Origin: Bacillota bacterium | GTDB taxonomy: Bacteria > Bacillota_E > JAJZYS01 > JAJYTV01 | Direction: 5' to 3' | DNA: 41,828 nt | NCBI GenBank assembly: GCA_021845645.1 | Contig: JAJZVM010000032.1 | Location: 1-41,828 of the forward strand | Part shown: piece by piece, positions 37,007-41,828 of the stretch | How the letters are laid out: every line of letters starts with the position of its first letter | Position numbering within the stretch: position 1 is the stretch's first letter | Translations under genes and position numbers: made by a program | The notes under the pieces: model-generated | The model's input: the letters and a program-made list of their open reading frames with translations, nothing else | Database searches by the model: none | Told to the model about the DNA's origin: nothing

Positions 37007-37348
37007 CTAACCTGGCGGCCACACCATCTGCCGTCCGCCCAGCAGGTGCAGGTGCAGGTGCGCGACGGTCTGCCCGCCCTCGGGTCCCGAGTTGACGACG
37101 AGCCGGTATCCTGAAGGCCATATTCGCCTTTCCCTGGCGAGATCCTGCGCCGCCGCCGCAAGCCGTGCGACGATGCCGAGATCCTCCGCCGGCACATCCT
37201 GCAGCGAGGAGTAGTGGCGTCGCGGGATGACGAGGATGTGCGTCGGCGCCTGAGGGTGCAGATCCTCGAACGCCACCACGTCCCGGTCCTCGTAGATCAG
37301 CTTCGTTCCCATCTCGCCCCGGGCGATGGCACAGAAGATGCAGTCCAC
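37007..37348 (-). CDS. HIT-family nucleotide hydrolase (HinT-like)
   Basis: 113 residues. CIFCAIARGEMGTKLIYED, PQAPTHILVIPRRHYSSLQD and the histidine triad HLHLHLLGG are intact, the last providing the nucleophilic His. HinT-like enzymes hydrolyse AMP-lysine and other adenosine phosphoramidates. The second of two nearby GTG codons, at 37348, has AGGAG eight bases upstream and gives the typical M-D-C-I-F-C start; the GTG at 37357 overlaps that site. It lies just after ddl. Confidence 0.93.
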   Translation of the reverse strand: MDCIFCAIARGEMGTKLIYEDRDVVAFEDLHPQAPTHILVIPRRHYSSLQDVPAEDLGIVARLAAAAQDLARERRIWPSGYRLVVNSGPEGGQTVAHLHLHLLGGRQMVWPPG

Positions 37349-37359
37349 GGCATCCACTC

Positions 37360-38454
37360 CTACGACCCGCTTTCGCTCCCCGGCCCCGGATTCCTCTCTG
37401 CGTGGCGCTGCAGCGCGAGGTCGACGAGGCGCTGGCAGAGCTCTCTTGGCCCTACGCCGGTCGCCTGCCAGAGCAGAGGGAACATCGAGAAGGCCGTGAA
37501 GCCGGGGATCGTGTTGATCTCGTTCAGGTAGACCTCGCCCGCGGCCTCGTCGTAGAAGAAGTCGACCCTGGCCATGCCCGCCGCGTCCACCGCCTTGAAC
37601 GCCCGCACGGCGTAGTCCCGCACCCGCTCCGCGACGTCCTGCGGCAGCTGCGCGGGGATCTTGAGGCCCGACGACCCGTCGTACTTGGCGGTGAAATCGT
37701 AGAAGACCCCTGACGAGATGATCTCGCCCACCACCGACGCCTCGGGCCGGTCGTTGCCGAGCACGCCGCACTCGAGTTCCCTCGCCCGCACCCCCTGCTC
37801 GACGAGGATGCGCCGGTCGTACCCTGCCGCGTCGCGCAGGGCACCCTCCAGGTCGCCGGGCTCAGCGACGCGCGAGATCCCGACCGACGAGCCGAGGTTG
37901 CACGGCTTGACGAAGAGCGGGTAGCCGAGGCCCGCGAGCCGCTGCGCCACAAGCTCCTCGTCGCCCAGCTCGCTGCGCAGCAGCAGGCGGTACGGCGCCA
38001 CCGGCAGGCCGGCCTGCTGGAACACCATCTTCATGACGGCCTTGTCCATCGAGACCGCCGAGCCGAGCACCCCGGCGCCGACGTACGGCAGGCCCGCGAG
38101 CTCGAAGAGCCCCTGCACGCTGCCGTCCTCGCCGCGCGGTCCGTGGAGCACCGGGAAGACGACATCGAGCCGACCCATCCGACCGGTCGCCTCCGTGAGC
38201 TCGATCTCCTGGCCGCCCGCCGGCACCAGCCCCGTCGCCGCGGCATCGCCCGCGACCTCGCCCGCGAGGGCCCGCATCGGATCGCCGCCCATCAGGAAGC
38301 GCCCCTGGCGCGTGATGCCGATCGGCACCACCTCGAAGCGCTCCGGATCCAGGGAGTCGAGCACGAAGCGCGCCGACTGCAGCGACACGTCATGTTCCGC
38401 CGACTGCCCGCCGAAGACCACGCCCACCCGGATCCGCCTCGACAACGCCGCCAC
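37360..38454 (-). CDS. ddl: D-alanine--D-alanine ligase
   Basis: 364 residues. VGVVFGGQSAEHDVSLQSAR is the N-terminal signature; VFPVLHGPRGEDGSVQGLFE, the ATP-grasp YPLFVKPCNLGSSVGISR, omega-loop FYDFTAKYDG and VDFFYDEAAGEVYLNEINT are all present. The omega-loop Tyr and Lys indicate D-Ala-D-Ala rather than D-lactate specificity. It makes the peptidoglycan terminal dipeptide. The GTG start has a G-rich stretch upstream. In Bacillus ddl is not in the dnaK-rpsU region, so this placement is lineage-specific. Confidence 0.96.
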   Translation of the reverse strand: MAALSRRIRVGVVFGGQSAEHDVSLQSARFVLDSLDPERFEVVPIGITRQGRFLMGGDPMRALAGEVAGDAAATGLVPAGGQEIELTEATGRMGRLDVVFPVLHGPRGEDGSVQGLFELAGLPYVGAGVLGSAVSMDKAVMKMVFQQAGLPVAPYRLLLRSELGDEELVAQRLAGLGYPLFVKPCNLGSSVGISRVAEPGDLEGALRDAAGYDRRILVEQGVRARELECGVLGNDRPEASVVGEIISSGVFYDFTAKYDGSSGLKIPAQLPQDVAERVRDYAVRAFKAVDAAGMARVDFFYDEAAGEVYLNEINTIPGFTAFSMFPLLWQATGVGPRELCQRLVDLALQRHAERNPGPGSESGS

Positions 38455-38485
38455 CCCCGCCCATGCTATGCCGCTGCCGCCGGGT

Positions 38486-39355
38486 TCATGCCGACGTCGC
38501 GGCGATCGCCCGCCAGTCGCCGTCGATCGCCTCGTCGCACATCCTGAGTCCCGCCGCCGCGAGGTCCGCGTCGAACGCGACGTCCTCGCGCAGGATGCCG
38601 CCGAGGATCAGGACACCGCCGGCCCCGGCCCGCCGCCTGAGGCGGGGAAGCCAGGGCCGCAGGCCGCGCCCCGAGATGTTCGCGAGGATGAGATCCGCCG
38701 GCCGGCCGCCCGCAGGCAGCGTCCCCTGGCGCACCTGGGCCCGCAGGCCGTTGCGGCGCAGGGTGTCCCTCGTCGCCTGGACGGCCAGCGGATCGAGGTC
38801 GTAGGCCCTGAGGCTCCCTGCCCCGAGCTGCAGCGCCGCGGCGCCGAGGATGCCGCTGCCGGATCCCATGTCGATGACGTCCTGCCCCGGCCGCAGCCAC
38901 CGCAGCAGCAGCCGCAGGCAGGTGACGGTCGTCGCGTGGTCGCCGTAGCCGAAGGCGGCACCGGGCATGAGGTTCAGCACGTGCTCGCCCGGCGCGGGGG
39001 TCGCCCTGTCCCACGGCGGCTGCACCCAGAGCCCCGGCACGACCTGCAGGGCCCTGACGCTCCGCCGGTACTCCTCGACCCAGTCCACCTGGGGACCCGC
39101 CGAGACCCGCACCGCGACGGGGCCGAACACGGGCGCGACGCGCCGCAGGCAGGCGTTCTCCACCGCCGCGGCCGTAGGCAGGGCCTCGTCTGCCGGCAGG
39201 TAGACCGCGACCTCGCTCGGATCCGGCGGGGCAGGCTCCGCCCAGACGTCGTCGCCGGGCGGCAGCTCCAGATCGCCCAGGATCTCGACCCCGTACGCCC
39301 CCATCTCGCGCAGGATCTCGGAGACGGCATCCACCGCCTCCGGTGCGCAGCGCAC
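38486..39355 (-). CDS. prmA: Ribosomal protein L11 methyltransferase
   Basis: About 289 residues. APEAVDAVSEILREMGAYGVEI is the substrate-binding N-domain, VDWVEEYRRS the linker, and the SAM domain has AFGYGDHATTVTCLRLL, VIDMGSGSGILGAAAL, AYDLDPLAVQATR and LILANISGRG (the N-x-x-G catalytic-type motif in place of NPPY). PrmA trimethylates L11. The frame lacks an ATG; the GTG at 39355 keeps all conserved residues, but no clear ribosome-binding site is visible, and a GTG at 39424 inside dnaJ is an alternative. It follows dnaJ, as in Bacillus. Confidence 0.93.
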   Translation of the reverse strand: MRCAPEAVDAVSEILREMGAYGVEILGDLELPPGDDVWAEPAPPDPSEVAVYLPADEALPTAAAVENACLRRVAPVFGPVAVRVSAGPQVDWVEEYRRSVRALQVVPGLWVQPPWDRATPAPGEHVLNLMPGAAFGYGDHATTVTCLRLLLRWLRPGQDVIDMGSGSGILGAAALQLGAGSLRAYDLDPLAVQATRDTLRRNGLRAQVRQGTLPAGGRPADLILANISGRGLRPWLPRLRRRAGAGGVLILGGILREDVAFDADLAAAGLRMCDEAIDGDWRAIAATSA

Positions 39356-39371
39356 CGCAAGGCGGCGGATC

Positions 39372-40496
39372 TCAGCGGAACGCGTCCCTGACCCGTCCGA
39401 AGAAGCCGCGATCGTGCTCCCCACCCTTGTGCAGCTCGCGCAGGCGCTGCAGCAGTTCCCGCTCTTCGCCGGAGAGGCGCTTCGGCACCTGCACGACGAC
39501 ATGCACGACGAGATCGCCGCGCCCGCCGCCCCTGAGGTGCGGCATGCCCCGGCCGCGCAGCCGTATCTCCTGTCCCGGCTGCGTGCCCTCCGGCACCTTC
39601 ACCTTGATCGCACCGTCGATGCCCTCCAGCTCGTACTCCTCGCCCAGGGCCGCCTCCGGGAAGCCGAGCGCGAGGTCGACGTGGAGTTCGTGGTCGTGGC
39701 GTGCGAACCGCTCGTGCGGACGCTCGCGCACGAACACGTAGAGATCGCCCGGCGGCCCGCCGCGCACCCCGGGCTCGCCCTCGCCGGAGATGCGCACCCG
39801 CGCGCCGTCGCCGACGCCGGGCGGGATCCGCACCTTGAGCGTGCGCGCGCGCCGCTGGCGCCCGCTGCCGTGGCAGGCCGGGCAGGCCTCGGCCACCGTC
39901 TGGCCGCTGCCGTGGCACTGGGGGCACGGCCGCGACGTGACAAAGCGCCCGAAGGCGGTGTCGCGCGCCTGCTGCACCTGGCCCGAGCCGCCGCAGCGCG
40001 TGCAGCGGCTCGGCGCCTGGCCGTCCTTGCCGCCCGTGCCGCGGCAGGCGTCGCAGACCTCCTGCCGCTGGATCCTGATCTCCCGCTCGACCCCGTGGAA
40101 GCAGTCCTCGAGCGTCAGTTCGATGTCCGTGCGCAGGTCCTCGCCGCGCGCGGGTCCGGTGCGGCGCGCGCCACCGCCGCCGCCGAAGAAGGCGTCGAAG
40201 ATGTCGCCGATGTCCCCGAAGGGGCTTTGCCCGCCGAATCCGCCGTACGGTCCCTGGCCACCGAAGCCTGCCCCCGGGCCGTCGGCCGAGCCGAACTGGT
40301 CATAGCGGCTGCGCTTCTCGGCATCAGAGAGGACGGAGTACGCCTCGCCGATCTCCTTGAACTTCTCCTCGGCACTCTTGTCCCCCGGGTTCATGTCCGG
40401 GTGGTACTGCCGGGCCAGTCGGCGGAAGGCCTTCTTGATCTCCTCGTCGGAGGCGCCGCGCTCGACGCCCAGCACCTCGTAGTAGTCCTTCGCCAA
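39372..40496 (-). CDS. dnaJ: Chaperone protein DnaJ
   Basis: 374 residues. The J domain has [19 protein letters not shown] and the HPD tripeptide in YHPDMNPGD; a Gly/Phe-rich segment (about 70-105) follows. Four C-x-x-C-x-G-x-G zinc repeats are seen ([32 protein letters not shown]), then the two substrate-binding beta domains. It activates the ATPase of DnaK, which is not encoded here. Start is TTG 40496 (M-A-K-D-Y-Y-E) with GTGAGGGG upstream. It lies 11 bases after grpE. Confidence 0.97.
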   Translation of the reverse strand: MAKDYYEVLGVERGASDEEIKKAFRRLARQYHPDMNPGDKSAEEKFKEIGEAYSVLSDAEKRSRYDQFGSADGPGAGFGGQGPYGGFGGQSPFGDIGDIFDAFFGGGGGARRTGPARGEDLRTDIELTLEDCFHGVEREIRIQRQEVCDACRGTGGKDGQAPSRCTRCGGSGQVQQARDTAFGRFVTSRPCPQCHGSGQTVAEACPACHGSGRQRRARTLKVRIPPGVGDGARVRISGEGEPGVRGGPPGDLYVFVRERPHERFARHDHELHVDLALGFPEAALGEEYELEGIDGAIKVKVPEGTQPGQEIRLRGRGMPHLRGGGRGDLVVHVVVQVPKRLSGEERELLQRLRELHKGGEHDRGFFGRVRDAFR

Positions 40497-40507
40497 CCTT
40501 CAGCCCC

Positions 40508-41013
40508 TCACTCTCGCGCCTTGGCCACCCGCACGAGGGCGGGACGCACCACGCGGTCCTGGATGCGGTAGCCGGCGCGCACCTCCGTCACGACCGTGCC
40601 CGGTTCCTGGTCGGACTCCTCCTCGCCGATCGCCTCGTGCAGGGCCGGGTCGAACGGCTGGCCAAAGGCCGCGATCGGCTCGAGGCCGAGGCGCCCCAAG
40701 GCCTGCCCGAGCTTGCCGTGGACCAGGGCGACGCCGGCGCGCAGCGGGTCGTCCGCGGGGGCGGCCCGCAAGGCCAGCTCGAGGTCGTCCTGCAGCGGCA
40801 GCAGCAGCTCCGCGGCCTCCTGCTGCAGGCGCAGCCTCTGCTCCTCCTCGTCGCGGCGCTGGCGCCGCCTCTGGTTCTCGAAGTCGGCGAGCAGCCTGAG
40901 GTTCTGCTGCTCGAACTCCCTCAGGCGCTCCGCGAGGCGCAGGACCTCATCGCCCGCCTCGGCTTCGGTCCCTGGCGTTGTCTCCTCGTGCGTCAGGCGG
41001 GTGTTCTCGTCAT
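40508..41013 (-). CDS. grpE: Nucleotide exchange factor GrpE (start disrupted)
   Basis: The clear frame codes for LADFENQRRR (usual 'RLRADFENYRKR'), then a coiled coil and the C-terminal FDPALHEAI, GTVVTEVRAGYRI and VRPALVRVAK, which are GrpE hallmarks. GrpE releases ADP from DnaK. No ATG, GTG or TTG exists in this frame before the coiled-coil region: the first is a TTG at 40771, far too late. An ATG at 41013 in the neighbouring frame joins perfectly if the CCC at 41001-40999 had one more C. So either a single-base loss/sequence error is present, or a non-canonical start (for example CTG or ACG near 40996-41020) is used. It lies 29 bases after hrcA. Confidence 0.88.
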
Positions 41014-41042
41014 CGCTAGGCGTATCGGTCCCTCCACCGCTG

Positions 41043-41828
41043 TCAGTTGATCGCCTGCTCCAGCCCCCGGAAGACCTCCTCGGCCAAGGCGAGAGCCTTC
41101 GCGTAGTCCATGCGCTTGGGTCCGACGAGGCCGAAGCGCGCCACCACCTCGCCCTGCCGCTCGATGCCGAGCGCCACGATCGACAGCTCGCGCGTCGCGG
41201 GCAGGCTGTTCTCCTCGCCGATCCGCACCCTGACGCCGCCGCGCTGGCCGCTGGCCTCGAGCAGGAGCTCCTGCAGGGCGCCGGACTGCTCGATCAGCTG
41301 CACGGCCTCGCGGATGCGCTCAGGTTCCCGGAACTCGGGCTGCGCAAGAAAGCGCGACGTGCCGGCGATGCGCATCGGCTCCCCGTTCGCCGTGAGGCAA
41401 TCGTGCAGGAAGGCGAGGAGCTCGTCGCGCATGCGGCCCTTCAACGCGCGCGCCACCGTCTCGAGCACCGTCGGCGTGATGTGGTCGAGGTTCACGCCCT
41501 GCAGCTCCTGCGAGAGCGCGAAGAGCGAACGCTGCAGCCCCTGGGCGTCCATGCCGTCCGGCATCTCGACCAGGCGGTGCTGCACGAAGTGGTCGGTGAC
41601 GAGGACGAGCGCGATCTGGTCCGGGCCCGCCTCCAGGGCATCGAGGCGCCTCAGCCGCGCGTGCCGGATGCCCGGTCCCAGCCCGACGGCGAGGAAGTCG
41701 CCGGCGGCCGAGAGGAGCTTCAAGGTCTGGGAGACGAGATAGTCCATCTCGCGCACCTGGCGGAGGTAAAGGAGGCGCATGCTCCGGAAGGCCTCTTCGT
41801 CCGTCGGCCTCGGCTCCATCAGTTCAGA
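41043..41828 (-). CDS. hrcA: Heat-inducible transcription repressor HrcA (N-terminus outside window)
   Basis: The last ~260 residues are visible; the winged-helix DNA-binding part is cut off by the window edge. DALEAGPDQIALVLVTDHFV, HRLVEMPDGMDAQGLQRS, FLAQPEF, and the C-terminal VALGIERQGEVVARFGLVGP with RMDYAKAL (usual 'GPTRMDY') are HrcA features. HrcA represses the dnaK and groE operons at CIRCE elements; no CIRCE is inside this window because the operon promoter lies beyond it. It heads hrcA-grpE-dnaJ-prmA-ddl-HIT. Confidence 0.93.
   Translation of the reverse strand, partial: SELMEPRPTDEEAFRSMRLLYLRQVREMDYLVSQTLKLLSAAGDFLAVGLGPGIRHARLRRLDALEAGPDQIALVLVTDHFVQHRLVEMPDGMDAQGLQRSLFALSQELQGVNLDHITPTVLETVARALKGRMRDELLAFLHDCLTANGEPMRIAGTSRFLAQPEFREPERIREAVQLIEQSGALQELLLEASGQRGGVRVRIGEENSLPATRELSIVALGIERQGEVVARFGLVGPKRMDYAKALALAEEVFRGLEQAIN

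Overview
The window is high-GC DNA from an endospore-forming Firmicutes lineage. Three observations support this: the gene blocks hrcA-grpE-dnaJ-prmA, rpsU-yqeY, yqfC-yqfD-phoH-pgpH-ybeY-dgkA-recO, glyQ-glyS-ppsR and dnaG-rpoD are all classic Firmicutes neighbourhoods; yqfC/yqfD are sporulation-lineage genes; and glyQ is preceded by a T-box riboswitch. GC bias, GTG/TTG (and apparently CTG) starts and gene content suggest a deep thermophile-type group such as Symbiobacteriales, Thermaerobacter or Limnochordia relatives. That placement is inference; no rRNA or marker comparison could be made.

Layout. (1) 1-3.1 kb: the tail of an IS1182-type transposase, a TDT-family membrane transporter, a degraded DUF5680-like fragment, a YggT-like protein, and a minus-strand tRNA cassette (Asn-Met-Val) with a clear sigma-A promoter and terminator. 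(2) 3.6-11.4 kb, accessory: an LCP-like envelope protein overlapping a PIG-V mannosyltransferase, a lone tyrosine recombinase, an alpha/beta hydrolase next to an MFS/spermidine-synthase fusion, an aldo/keto reductase and a TauE/SafE exporter. (3) 11.6-14.4 kb: rpoD and dnaG (minus, overlapping). (4) 14.6-16.9 kb: a plus-strand tetR-ABC ATPase-ABC permease cassette with a perfect palindromic operator, inserted between dnaG and the glycine operon. (5) 17.0-26.1 kb: one tightly overlapping minus-strand operon, T-box - glyQ - glyS - ppsR - ppdK - DUF885-like protein - dgt. (6) 26.1-27.3 kb: insertion-sequence debris (a 33-bp direct repeat around a truncated transposase) and a lower-GC CPBP-like membrane protein. 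(7) 27.5-33.5 kb: recO, dgkA, ybeY, pgpH, phoH, yqfD, yqfC, read leftwards from yqfC. (8) 33.8-36.2 kb: an accessory insert (DUF5069, frameshifted GNAT, frameshifted pentapeptide-repeat gene, methyltransferase). (9) 36.3-41.8 kb: hrcA, grpE, dnaJ, prmA, ddl, HIT, rpsU, yqeY, read leftwards from hrcA.

How the genes work together: the glycine operon couples glycyl-tRNA supply (T-box, GlyQS) to PEP/pyruvate interconversion (PpdK and its regulator) and dNTP turnover (Dgt). It also carries a DUF885-fold protein whose metal-binding motif looks lost, which is the most unusual member of the window. The heat-shock block lacks dnaK. grpE, the GNAT gene and the pentapeptide gene each look like a single-base loss in a short G or C run, which points either to sequence errors or to real decay. 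Large ORFs on the opposite strand of glyS, ppdK, pgpH and others are GC-bias shadows.
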